Shown: positions 18,700-27,788 of the stretch, piece after piece | Numbering within the stretch: the stretch's first letter is position 1 | How the letters are laid out: every line of letters begins with the position of its first letter | From: Paramoeba atlantica | Lineage: Eukaryota; Discosea | NCBI GenBank assembly: GCA_977017575.1 | Contig: CDRNVI010000071.1 | Span: forward strand, 186,001-250,000 | Length of the DNA: 64,000 bases | Direction: 5' to 3' | Translations under genes and position numbers: made by a program | The notes under the pieces: generated by a model | Seen by the model: the letters and a program-made list of their open reading frames with translations, nothing else | What the model was told of the DNA's origin: nothing | Databases searched by the model: none

Positions 18700-19400
18700 C
18701 GGTCTCTCATGTGGGTGTTTCATGTGCAGTCCACCTGCATTCACGCTCCACTCTAGCTACACGGTGCATCAATACAGTCACTGCCTCACGTGGCAGTACA
18801 CTTACTCTCTCAAATGCCACTGCAGCTACATTCCATTACTGCAGTCACCTCCTCACGTGGCAGTCACTGACTCTCTCACGCGCCACTGCATCTACACTGC
18901 GTTCATTGCCTCACGTGGCAGTAGACTCACTCTTTCACGTACGTGATGCAGCTGCACTGCATCACTGCAGTCACTGCCTCACGTGGCAGTGCACTTACTC
19001 TCGCACGTTCCACTGTACTTGCACTGCATCACTGTGCAACCACTGCCTCACGTGGCAGTACACCACTGCCACGAAAGAGTAAGTGCCACGTGTACACGTA
19101 TCCACGTGGCACTTATTCTTTCACGTACCACTGTACTTACAGTGGCAGTGCACTTACTCTTTCACGTACCACTCTTTCACGTGGCACTTACTCTTTCACT
19201 TGGCACTGTACTTACAGTGGCAGTGGACTTACTCTCGCACGTGCCACTGCAGCTGCACTGCATCACTGTGCAACCACTGCCTCACGTGGCAGTACACTTA
19301 CTCTCGCACGTTTCACTGTACTTGCACTGCATCACTGTGCAACCACTGCCTCACGTGGCAGTACACTTACTCTCTCACGAGCACTGTAGCTGCACACTAC
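18700..19400. repeat. 69-bp satellite rich in CACGTG
   Basis: Degenerate tandem array. The clearest 69-bp unit (19254-19322 and the next) has TGCACTGCATCACTG, CCTCACGTGGCAGT and ACTTACTCTCGCACG. CACGTG occurs about a dozen times, mostly within TCACGTGGCA. The unit length is a multiple of three, so several frames stay open for 140-190 codons without implying a gene. Confidence 0.75.
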
Positions 19401-19569
19401 CACTCGGACCTGCTCATTATTTTTCTCTCTATATACAAAATGCAAACCGTGTTTTTGGTGGCCAGCTGGCCACTTTTTCGAGAAAAAAAAATCTGAAAAA
19501 AAATTGTTCCGAATGTGTTTTTTTTGCGATCTTGAGCAAATAATATTTTTTTTCGATTTTTTTTAGTAA

Positions 19570-19640
19570 AATGAGGGGATGCGGGTGAAACCTCGCGAAA
19601 CCTCGGTGAAACCTCGCGAAACCTCGGTGAAACCTCGCGA
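19570..19640. repeat. Decamer array TGAAACCTCG/CGAAACCTCG
   Basis: Six units of 10-11 bp alternating CGAAACCTCG and GTGAAACCTCG. Related units occur at 20213-20250. The following 19641-20017 holds only short open frames with no family signature. Confidence 0.65.
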
Positions 19641-20017
19641 AACTCAGCTAAAATCCCTCAAAGCCATGCCCAAGTGTTTGTCGTCCAACAACTCGGCAAA
19701 TAAAATAAAATAGAAATACAGAAATGAGCTTTCAAATCTTCAAAACGTCTTTCAAAAATCGGTTCAACAACGCCACAACCACGACTACACAGGCATTCGT
19801 TCTCTTCATTGAAATTTTTAAGAGATCTATTAATGTATGTGGCATACTCATACTGAGGATTCACACACAATGATCCATACATGAGAACCAATACAATCTG
19901 CACCGCATCTTTTATTTTTCAAAAGGGTCAGAAGACGTGAAAAAGGAGTTCTTTGTCTTACAATTGATTTACTCTATACTATTTAACTTTAATTATTAAA
20001 ATTACTATTTTTAAAAT

Positions 20018-20117
20018 GTGACAGATAACTAGGGGTGGTGGTGGACGAAAAACAATCGAAGTGCAAAAAGTGACTGATAACTAGGGGGAGGGGTGACTGA
20101 TAACTAGGGGGGTACAG
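20018..20117. repeat. Iteron-element end (word CCCCTAGTTATCTGTCAC)
   Basis: Three copies of GTGACAGATAACTAGGGG or close variants, ending GGGGGGTACAG before TA at 20118-20119. It matches, inverted, the left end of the element at 27176-27589 including GGCACTTCGATTTTTTTCG-like spacer. It is a solo end. Confidence 0.6.
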
Positions 20118-20212
20118 TATGTGTGTACATAAATCAAAAGAACACTTCGCTAAAATAAGGCATAGATAATCAATATTTTCTGGTGATCACCCATACAAAA
20201 TTATTGTGCATG

Positions 20213-20340
20213 CGAAACCTCGGTGAAACCTCGTGAAACCTCGCGACCCGCAGCCCCTCAAATGTCGATGTCGGGAATCGAACCGCGGACGTCCAGCGTC
20301 AAAATGGAACCCCTTTACCAACTGGACTACAGTGAAAGTC
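20213..20340 (-). repeat. tRNA-derived sequence with intact Pol III boxes
   Basis: The minus strand reads TAGTCCAGTTGGTAAAGG (A-box form), an anticodon-arm-like GACGCTGGACG and GGTTCGATTCC (B-box form), with tRNA spacing. The acceptor and T stems do not pair well, so this is a tRNA pseudogene or SINE head rather than a working tRNA. Its 3' side leads into a short decamer array of CGAGGTTTCA units (20213-20250). Confidence 0.5.
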
Positions 20341-20541
20341 ACAATTCTGAGAATGGTCAGTTGCACATTGCCGCGTAAAAAAGCACTGTTTTGCAAATTT
20401 TCGTCACAATTCTCAGAATTGACCTGTTGCACGTTCGCAGCAATTTTTTAGTAGAAATTGAATGGATTCTCATTTTTTCTGATTTTCTTTTTTCGAAAAA
20501 AATGGTAGCCATAAAAAGGGGAGGTAAATGGAAAAATATAC

Positions 20542-20724
20542 ACCCAGGGTAAAGTGGACGAGGGAGATACCAATAGTGTAGTTGCGGCAGTTTCCCACAG
20601 GAGAAACGGCATCTCCACCTTTTTAGGCGCCTGTCTTCATGCCATAAGGGAGATACCGTTTTTCCTGTGGGAAACTGCCGCATCTACACTATTGGTATCT
20701 CCTTCGTCCACTTTACCCTGGGTT
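20542..20724. mobile_element. Foldback element, GAGGGAGATACC family
   Basis: Arms ACCCAGGGTAAAGTGGAC then GAGGGAGATACCAATAGT then GCGGCAGTTTCCCACAGG, and the inverted copy ending at 20724, with about 45 bp between. It is about 80 percent like the copies at 32242 and 38474. No coding potential. Confidence 0.85.
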
Positions 20725-20744
20725 ACATAGTAAAACCATGTTCC

Positions 20745-20880
20745 TTAGGACTCCTTACAGCTTCCCACGCGAGGAAGTCGTCGTCGCCGCGGCAAAAAGA
20801 CAGAAGACTCCGACTTCTGCTTTTTGCCCTGCGCCTCCTCCTTCCTATCCCGCACTTCCAGTTGAAGTTGAGTTGCGTTT
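20745..20880. repeat. Repeat shared with 38645-38765
   Basis: GTCGTCGTC, GCGGCAAAAAG and CAGAAG followed by TGCCTTTTTGCCCTGCGCC-type sequence occur both here and at 38645-38765, in each case just beyond a foldback element. No gene is seen. Confidence 0.5.
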
Positions 20881-20954
20881 TTAGATGTATTTTGATACAT
20901 TTTAGCATTTAGCACTACGCGAAGTACATCATTCGAAGCCCCCCTTTACCCAAG

Positions 20955-21448
20955 AACTTTACCCAAGGGGCAGGAGGCGAATCTGTCGAAACAAACCTCG
21001 TAGAATGGTAACTGAGGTCCAAAACTCTTAAAATACGTTTTAGGAGTCGATTTTGGAAAAATAATATTTTTGCTTTTTTTGGGGCCCAAATTTTTTTTTT
21101 TTTGGTCACCCCAAAAATTTCGGAAATTTTGATCTTGTCGGACCCCTCCTGCGCGTACCAGGGGGGGTACCCCCAGGGGGGGGTGGAAAATTTTCGCCGC
21201 GGCCTACTCTACCACTTCCCTGCGCTCGATTTTCAAAATTCGAAAAAAATTTCCTGACGTATGCCCCCCCCCACATGGACCCCCCATTTTTTTCAATTTT
21301 TTTTTTCATTTTTGGACCACCGGAGCCCCCTTTTATATTTTTTTCTTCTATTATATTACTGTGTTTCTCTTTATATTTTCACTGTTTTTGGTCACTTTTT
21401 TTTGCAATAATCGAGGGTAGAGCGGTAGTTATACAACCACCGCAATAA
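20955..21448 (-). repeat. Hairpin repeat, type A, inverted, lacking 3' hairpin
   Basis: Reverse copy running from the GAATCTGTCG region through CGCGTACC with C-tracts to the GTAGTTATACAACCACCGC hairpin at 21424-21446. Confidence 0.7.
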
Positions 21449-21459
21449 AGTTCCGTACT

Positions 21460-21702
21460 GTGCAAGTTTCAAAAAGAACTGTACAGAGAGACTTATCATC
21501 CCTGGATTACAGTTACGCCGCTGGGCCGTTATGCCAAGGGCTTACCGAACGACAAAAAGTAAGAGTTCAGTTTGCGTTGAATTACAATATGGATACTCCC
21601 CGTGTTATCTTTACGAACGAAAAAATATTTGATACGAATGATAGCAGAAGAAAAATATGGGTAAGGCGTGGTCAAAAAGCAGCCCCGCGTCAAAAAGTTT
21701 AG
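21460..21702 (+). pseudogene. Tc1/mariner transposase fragment
   Basis: An 80-codon piece aligning to the transposase at 1871-2869: VSKRTVQRDLSSLDYSYA, GLTERQKVRVQFAL, IFTNEKIFDTNDSRRKIW. The first catalytic Asp position (SDEK in the other copy) is TNEK here. The remaining catalytic region is absent. It is a dead fragment joined directly to a hairpin repeat. Confidence 0.8.
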
Positions 21703-21837
21703 TCTGTTTTGGGCTTGTGTGTGCGTGGGGCTGGCTACACCTCCGCTAATTAATTTCTATAAATATATTTTTTTTTTTAAATTATTAAATTTTAAATTAT
21801 AAAACTTTTGCATCCATATTTATAAAAATTATACTTA

Positions 21838-22152
21838 CTGTGACCCCCCCTTTATACTTCGCTGGTCAGACCCCTCCACTTTATACTTCGTTTTTTGTGT
21901 CCCCCCCCCGAAGAGGGCACGATATTTTTTTATAATTTTCGTAATTTTTCAAAACATTTTAGAAAAAAACAAGAACGTTCTAATTCTTCTCTTCTAGAAA
22001 TGGAAGATGATATAAAAGGAAAGACAGGAAAACTGGATGAGCCGCGCCGCGAAGCGGCGGGGCTTTTTTTTACAGCGGGGAAAAAATTCAGACCCCCCCT
22101 TTATACTTCGTTACTGCTCAAAATGGGCGAAGTATAAAGGGGAGGGTCACAG
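21838..22152. mobile_element. 315-bp iteron element (word CCCCCTTTATACTTCG)
   Basis: Ends CTGTGACCCCCCC and GGGGAGGGTCACAG are flanked by TA at 21836-21837 and 22153-22154. The word CTTTATACTTCG is repeated direct at the left end and direct then inverted at the right end. Inside is the GC-rich hairpin CGCCGCGAAGCGGCG. No open frame of note. A partial copy sits at 46075-46341. Confidence 0.8.
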
Positions 22153-22162
22153 TATTTATAAT

Positions 22163-23080
22163 TGCGGTGGTTGTAAAACTACCGCTCTACACTCGATTAT
22201 TGAAAAAAAAGTGAACAAAAACAGTGAAAATATAAAGGGGAACACAGTAATATAATAGAAGAAAAAAATATAAAAGGAGGCTCCGGTGGACCAAAACTGA
22301 AAAAAAAATTCGAAAAAAATGGGGGGTCCATGGGGGAGGTCCAGGGGGGAGGTCCAGGGGGGAGGTCCAGGGGGGGGGTCATGGTCGAGCATATTTTTTC
22401 GAAAAAATTAGTTTTCGAGAAAAAACCGCAGAAAGGGTAGCCGGGGTCTTGGCGCGTATTTTCCACCCCCCTACCCGGGGGTGACCCCCCCGCGTATCCG
22501 CAGGACGGGTCCGCCAAGTTCGGATTTTTTCGGAAAACACAATTTGAAAAAAAATTCAACTTGGCGAAAAAAATGGCAAAAAAAATGTTTTTCCAAAATC
22601 GTTTCTCCTATTGTATTTTGATAGTTTGGGACCTATACTAGCTTTCTCCGCAGTTGTTTTCGCAAGGTATCCCTTCTTCAAACCGTGGTGCGCCCCTCAA
22701 AATGACCCATTTTTGAGTAAAAAAGGTGAAAAAGTATTTTTCGGACCTAAAGGGGCATTTTTGTGTCGAAAGAATGGTATGGTTGGAGTCGTCTTCTCTA
22801 CCCAATACGTTTGGTAGGCTTCCATTCATGCCTACGAGTGATTTCCCACGCGCAAATGTCGGATTTAGTGCTCTGAGAGCAAAATTACGCGAAAATTACC
22901 CCATTTTTACCCGAAATTCGGCTATTTTTGGCTACAATCTTTCCGTTTTCCAGGTTGAATTTTCTTTTTTAGGCTCTTCGTTAAACGCGGCGGTAGTTTT
23001 CAACGCGAAGCGCGCAGCATGAGTGACTTCTAAGTTGAAAACAACCACCGCGTTTAACGAAGAGACTAAAAAAGAAAATT
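22163..23080 (+). repeat. Hairpin repeat, type B, full length
   Basis: About 915 bp from the GCGGTGGTTGTAAAACTACC start hairpin through the GGGGGGAGGTCCAGG words, CGTATCCGCAGGACGGG and CTATACTAGCTTTCTCC to the terminal hairpin (arms near 22970-23003 and 23034-23072). Both ends are therefore hairpins, and both contain GCGGTGGT. It is non-coding. Confidence 0.8.
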
Positions 23081-23399
23081 TAACCTGGAAAACGGAAAGT
23101 TTATACAAATTATTTTGCGAGGGTACCGGTTAACGTCACCACTGTCACGCACTTTTCCCGACCATGGTGAAAGCATCACCATTGCCAATACTAAGTATTG
23201 GCGAAAGTATTACTTTCGGAATGCCGCTTTCGACCACTTTGATGAAAAACGGCATACAAGTTTGAACAAAAATTTTATAAAATATACAGCGAAGCATGCT
23301 TCTTATAAATTAAGAAAAGTGTAAAAGTCGAAAAATCACCCGTTTATAGAAATATATTAGCGGGGGTGCATCTAATCTTATTTGCATAGTGGTAGTTAA

Positions 23400-23475
23400 T
23401 ACCATCCACTACTGTTCACCCCCTACCTGTCACCTTTTCCCGAAAAGTGGTGACAGATATCTAAGAGGGGTACAG
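23400..23475. repeat. Iteron-element solo end (word ATCTGTCAC)
   Basis: CACCCCCTACCTGTCACC, a short spacer TTTTCCCGAAAAG and then the inverted GTGACAGATATCT ending GGGGTACAG before TA at 23476. It is the same end as at 20018 and 27589. The partner end is not found; 23081-23399 shows no gene. Confidence 0.55.
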
Positions 23476-23501
23476 TATGAATAATTCTGCTGTATGTATG
23501 C

Positions 23502-24326
23502 TTATTTGTAACAATATTTTCCTTTAGTATTACGTGGATCCAACGCCACGTCGGGTTCATATTTCTCAGCAAAAGTGATCTGGTTTCCTTCTATTGCCAG
23601 AACCATAAGCGAGGAAGGAAGTTGCCGCAGATCGACCTCTCCAGTAAACTTACAATCCTGCAGCCATAAATTCGCTAAGCTTTCGGGAAGTTGGGTTAGA
23701 TCAGGCGTGCCGCAGAAGTCATTATCCCCCAGTCTTAAAATGTGAAGTGTAGAAGGAAGTGCGAGGAGGTTAATCTCACCTGTGAACTGATTTCGATTCA
23801 AATGCAATTCTTGCAGGGATGAGGGAAGGCATGTCAAATCAAGTTCGCCTGAAAATGCATTTCCGTCTGCGAAAAACATTCGCAATTCAGGAGGGGCGTG
23901 AGTAAACTGTAGTTTGCCGGAAAAAGAGTGACATTCGATGTGTAGAATCCGCAGGCCACGCGGAAGTTCGCTCAGCACCAAAGTTCCGCGAAGGCGATCC
24001 AACGCCATGATGTCATTCTCAAGGTATACGCGTTGTACGGTAGCTGGAAGAAATGACCAGGAGACATTTCCACGTAATCCCATGTTTTCCCATAACACTT
24101 CGCGGATCTCCGGATCCTTGCCTTCACAAGACACCCCTTCCCATTCACACACAGAGATGGAAGGCTTCCACGAACGATGACGATTTTTAATTCTTTGAGC
24201 GAAGGCCTGGAATTGTAGCTCGGGGGACATAACGGAGGTGTTTACCTTGCTTCCGAGTCGGCGGCGTTTTCGAGGCTGTTGCAGTTCATCTGCACGTAGT
24301 AAGCAGAATGTCGTCGTCCGAAGCAT
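23502..24326 (-). CDS. Leucine-rich repeat protein
   Basis: 274 residues starting at ATG 24326. A basic segment QQPRKRRRLGSKV precedes the cap W-x-SISVCEWEGVSCEGKD, a good match to the C-x-W-x-G-V-x-C cap of plant-type LRR proteins. Six or seven 23-residue repeats follow, such as LPSSLQELHLNRNQFTGEIN and LPSTLHILRLGDNDF. There is no obvious signal peptide; the N-terminus has only a short weakly hydrophobic run. No transmembrane segment or kinase domain is present. It is one of a minus-strand series of related genes; function is unknown. Confidence 0.85.
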   Translation of the reverse strand: MLRTTTFCLLRADELQQPRKRRRLGSKVNTSVMSPELQFQAFAQRIKNRHRSWKPSISVCEWEGVSCEGKDPEIREVLWENMGLRGNVSWSFLPATVQRVYLENDIMALDRLRGTLVLSELPRGLRILHIECHSFSGKLQFTHAPPELRMFFADGNAFSGELDLTCLPSSLQELHLNRNQFTGEINLLALPSTLHILRLGDNDFCGTPDLTQLPESLANLWLQDCKFTGEVDLRQLPSSLMVLAIEGNQITFAEKYEPDVALDPRNTKGKYCYK

Positions 24327-24682
24327 GTGTCAATAAGTGTTTACCCGATGAAAGTAAAAGACTGACCTCAAACGCAGGTCTTTTTATCTAATGAGCGAAA
24401 AGTAATTTGTACCGAGCTATGGTCAAAACTCTATATTGAAAAACCTTTTAAAAGACTTTTAAAATGCCGTGTTTCTGGTCAAGATGCTGTCCTGCTAAGT
24501 AATGCCTTACGAACCCAAAAAGAAAGGGATTACCTCATAATTGACCTAGATGTACATTTTCCCACCCTTCTTGAAAATATGACTTGTTGACTGAGTTATA
24601 CCTCACTCTTCCCCATGAAAGAAAAGGACCTCCTGTCACCGCAACACAAAACCGAGAACATTACAGCCACTCGGGGGTTGCC
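24327..24682. other. Intergenic between two LRR genes
   Basis: No gene, RNA or repeat is recognised. This would be the region separating two minus-strand genes. Confidence 0.4.
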
Positions 24683-25918
24683 TCACGCCACCACACAACT
24701 TGACTCGTGGAGTTGTATGTGGACCGCGTGTCGTGGGGTCCCACGCATCTCTACAATCCCGGAGTGTAGCAAATTCACCACCTCCAACCCCTGGGGTAGG
24801 TGTCCCACCTCCACAGTCCCACACAGCCCATTGTGGGACACGTCCAGGGTGTGGAGACTCGGGGGTAGGGACCCGAGGTCTGGGGTCCCGGTGAACCGGT
24901 TATGGCTCACATCCAAGTTCTCCAGTCCCTGGGGCAACGACGTGAGGTCGAGCTCCCCGACAAAGAAGTTGTGGGAGAGGTCACAGTGGACCAGGGCGGG
25001 GGGGAGGGCCCCGAGGTCCACCTCCCCCTCCAGGCGGTTCCATGAGACCGTGAGGCTTTGCAGGGCTCGGGGGAGCGCAGGGGTGGGGAGGGGGCCGGTG
25101 AGGGCGTTGCAGTAGCCCGGCCCGTCCAACGACCCGACATCTCGGGGAGCGGGGGCCCGGGAGGAGGTGCTGGGGTGGCGACGGAGGAGGGGACCGAGGT
25201 CAAGGAGGACCACCGTGGGGGGGAGGTGGGACCAGGAGAGGGGACCGGAGAGTTCAAGACCGGCCCAGCGCAGGTCACGGGGGGAGCCGTCGGGGTGGGT
25301 GCTGACGCCGTAGAGGTCACTGACCTTGGTGGGGTGTTGCCACGAGGTGTGGGGGTTGTCGAGGGTGTGGACAAAGTCACGGAGTGCGTCACAAGGGGTG
25401 GGGTCGGGGGAATGGGGGAGTGGTGTTGCAGGGGAGGGAAGACGCTCGGGGATACCACTCCGGGGGGCGGAGTGTGGGATCTCGGGTGAGGGGGTAAGCC
25501 TCGCCTGAGGGAGATGGGCGGGAAGGTACTCCGGGTAGATTTCCGTTTGCTCCTCTTCTTCCCCCTCCTCCTGCTTCTCTTCTGGGGTCCACCCCTGTTG
25601 TGTTGAGGGACCCGATGGGGCACTATCCTGTCGTGCGGGGCTTAGGAGGCCGCGCAGGAAGCCAAAAGTGGCATACGGGAAAGACGTTGCGGTGGGGTCC
25701 TCGTCGTAGGTAGTGAAGTCAGGACCTCCGACGGGGCGATCTACCAAGGGGTCCTCATCCGGGTCCATGACTTCCTCGACTGTGTTCGCTCGTCGGCAGA
25801 AGTAGTCCATCGTATGGACGTTGGGAAGGATGAGAAGCCTGTCGTGACCCCATGTATGGCTTCCGGGAAGCACACAGTGCAAAACAGAGCACCAAACGAT
25901 GAACAGGTACGGAAACAT
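24683..25918 (-). CDS. Secreted LRR protein with GC-rich coding
   Basis: 411 residues from ATG 25918. The start MFPYLFIVWCSVLHCVLPGS is a plausible signal peptide. An acidic, Pro-rich linker of about 150 residues (EEKQEEGEEEEQTE) follows. From about residue 180 comes a cap-like segment and LRRs with LPPTVVLLDLGPLL, LPPALVHCDLSHNFFVGELD and LPQGLENLDVSHNRFTG. The LRR part is much richer in G and C than the neighbouring LRR genes, with almost all third positions G or C, so codon use differs sharply from its relatives. A long frame on the same DNA in another phase is a consequence of this bias. Confidence 0.85.
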   Translation of the reverse strand: MFPYLFIVWCSVLHCVLPGSHTWGHDRLLILPNVHTMDYFCRRANTVEEVMDPDEDPLVDRPVGGPDFTTYDEDPTATSFPYATFGFLRGLLSPARQDSAPSGPSTQQGWTPEEKQEEGEEEEQTEIYPEYLPAHLPQARLTPSPEIPHSAPRSGIPERLPSPATPLPHSPDPTPCDALRDFVHTLDNPHTSWQHPTKVSDLYGVSTHPDGSPRDLRWAGLELSGPLSWSHLPPTVVLLDLGPLLRRHPSTSSRAPAPRDVGSLDGPGYCNALTGPLPTPALPRALQSLTVSWNRLEGEVDLGALPPALVHCDLSHNFFVGELDLTSLPQGLENLDVSHNRFTGTPDLGSLPPSLHTLDVSHNGLCGTVEVGHLPQGLEVVNLLHSGIVEMRGTPRHAVHIQLHESSCVVA

Positions 25919-25938
25919 CGCACGATAGCAAAATTAAG

Positions 25939-26036
25939 ATAAAAAAGAAACGTTAAGTTAGCATGGTATCTGTCATCCTAATTTCTTTCCTAAAAAAGAA
26001 ACGATTAAGTAGCATGGTATCTGTCATCCTCATTCT
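25939..26036. repeat. Two direct 48-bp repeats
   Basis: AAAAAAGAAACG and AGCATGGTATCTGTCATCCT occur twice in tandem just upstream of the LRR gene start. It could be a promoter-proximal duplication. Confidence 0.6.
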
Positions 26037-26056
26037 TGACTCAGTCGACTGCCAAT

Positions 26057-26202
26057 ATGCAGGGGGGTGCACGAAAACGTAGGGGGGTCTAAATTTTATA
26101 AAACTTTGCAAATTTTGGAAAGTATACCGCATTCGAGAGCTCTCACAGAGTTACTTGTCATGTGATAATGCGTTGTCCCATATTTTCGTGCACCCCCTGC
26201 AT
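26057..26202. mobile_element. 146-bp MITE related to mariner at 35485
   Basis: Inverted ends ATGCAGGGGG(G)TGCACGAAAA. The interior has GGGGGGTCTAAA, AATTTTGGAAAGTA and GCATTCGAGAGCTCTCAC with CAGAGTT, which are also in the inverted ends of the mariner element at 35485-37044, but the outermost word differs. It looks like a deletion derivative with a changed terminus. Confidence 0.7.
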
Positions 26203-26492
26203 GCCCCAATAGCGAAATAGTCGAGGTTTCTCCGCGAAAAGAGCCGAATATTTACTTTTAAAAATTTTGTCAGTTCCAGGAAATCTTTACCCTTGGAAAA
26301 TGGCCTACCAATTTTACAGAAATTTAACAAGAGTTTTCCAAAAATCTGAGTCTTAATCTGAGTTTGTTGTTTAAATCTGAGCCAAATCTTTCGAGTCGTT
26401 TAAGAAATCCCAATTCCGACCTGTTATGTGATTTAGCACTGCAAGAAAAAAAATTAGAATGCCTAATAAAAACAATACGGATATCTTTGAAT

Positions 26493-27116
26493 TCACATGA
26501 CAGAGCATTTAGCATCTGTTATTTTAGTCTGTGATATATCATAAGCAACAAGCTGAGCAGAAAGCTGGCTTTTATCAAATACTCCTTTTAAGTATTGATT
26601 ACCATTTAGATGGAGTCGTGTCACATGAGGAGGTATATCCTCAAAGAAAACACGTCCCCGAAACTTGTTCTTATCTAAGTATAACATTCGCAACGTGAGG
26701 GGAAGATCTCGAAAAACAAGTTTGCCGGACAACGAGTTAGAAGTGAGAGACAAAATTTCTAAGTCACGCGGAAGGTTATCCAAAGGAAGAGAGCCGTGCA
26801 ATCCATTGTTGCTTACCATTAAAACAGTCAGTGTGCGAGGTAGCTTCTGCCACCTCGGCTCCCCCTCGAGTATTCGGTGATTCCAGTTTATCTCGAGGAC
26901 GTGACCATGCTCCGAGCAGGTGACCCCATCCCACTCACATGCAGGAGTCTCAATGGTCCATGTTGGATCACAATTCCTGACCACCGAAATAAACTTTTCT
27001 AACTCAATTTCTTGCGGATTCGAAACGGTGTTTACTTTCCCCAGGCGAGATGGACTCATGATGTCCGCACTTTTCCATGCAGAAAGCGACCCGTAAAGTT
27101 TCCACCGTAAGAACAT
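26493..27116 (-). CDS. Leucine-rich repeat protein
   Basis: About 207 residues from the first in-frame ATG at 27116. It contains RLGKVNTVSNPQEIELEKF, conserved in position with the other LRR genes here, then the cap W-TIETPACEWDGVTCSEHG and about five repeats, for example LPRTLTVLMVSNNGLHGSLP and LPRDLEILSLTSNSLSG. The N-terminus is only mildly hydrophobic. The C-terminal end SAQLVAYDISQTKITDAK lacks any anchor. Function is unknown. Confidence 0.82.
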   Translation of the reverse strand: MFLRWKLYGSLSAWKSADIMSPSRLGKVNTVSNPQEIELEKFISVVRNCDPTWTIETPACEWDGVTCSEHGHVLEINWNHRILEGEPRWQKLPRTLTVLMVSNNGLHGSLPLDNLPRDLEILSLTSNSLSGKLVFRDLPLTLRMLYLDKNKFRGRVFFEDIPPHVTRLHLNGNQYLKGVFDKSQLSAQLVAYDISQTKITDAKCSVM

Positions 27117-27175
27117 AAACAATACTTGGGTATGCAATCTACTTAGCTACATGTACATGTATATTACTAGATATC

Positions 27176-27589
27176 TGTCACACGTCACCCCCCTAGTTAT
27201 CTGTCGCTTTTTGGCACTTCGATTTTTTTTCGTCGACTACCCCCCCTAGTTATCTGTCACCTTTTAAAAATAGATAAAATACTTTTTTCCAAAAAAATCA
27301 TAAAATGAAACTTACATTTTTTCTTTTTGTGTTTCAAGGGAATGATCGTGCGTGGTGCTATAAACCGTTTCTGTATAAACCGTGCTATAACTATTCTGTA
27401 TAAACCTGTGCTATAAACCGTTTCTTTATAAACCGTTTCTGTAATTCCATGTTCTGTTTTTTTGTGACAGACCCCCTCCCTAGTTATCTGTCGCACACTG
27501 ATCCGCCTAGTTATCTGTCACACCCCTACCCCCCCTAGTTATCTGTCACCTTTTCGCGAAAAGTAGTGACAGATAAGTAGGGGGTACAG
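27176..27589. mobile_element. Iteron element (word CCCCTAGTTATCTGTCAC)
   Basis: The word CCCCCTAGTTATCTGTC occurs twice near the left end and three times near the right, with an inverted copy closing the right end (GTGACAGATAAGTAGGGGG then TACAG). The spacer TTTTCGCGAAAA between the last direct and inverted word makes a hairpin. The interior has tandem CTATAAACCGTTTCTG units. The left terminus lacks the CTGTACCCC expected, and a flanking TA is not evident. It is non-coding. Confidence 0.65.
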
Positions 27590-27788
27590 CAATAGACCTC
27601 GAACGTACAAAATTTCCGATTAAATGCAACTTTCATTCAATTTGAAAATAACATTGTCGAGTATCGTAATACCATGACTAGTACAAACCTGGTCTATTAA
27701 AATTTATATACAATGGCATCAATAAAAAACATGAAGCATCGATTGGTGTACACGAGTTCTAACAGAAAAAAAGATGTACGTGATTACA

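Noticed and set aside
18642-19543. Several overlapping plus-strand frames of 137-186 codons
   Set aside because: They run through the 69-bp satellite in all three phases because the unit is a multiple of three. The translations are simple repeats of the array.
19570-19640. CRISPR-like array
   Set aside because: Units are 10-11 bp with no unique spacers, and the context is eukaryotic; these are decamer arrays.
19658-19903. 81-codon minus-strand frame with several cysteines
   Set aside because: No homologue in the window, no motif spacing of a known zinc domain, and it lies between repeats; not enough to call a gene.
20213-20340. Functional tRNA gene
   Set aside because: A and B boxes are present, but acceptor and T stems do not pair; treated as a tRNA-derived repeat.
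24907-25623. 238-codon minus-strand frame rich in Pro, Ser and Arg
   Set aside because: It overlaps the LRR gene at 24683-25918 in another phase and arises from that gene's extreme GC bias.
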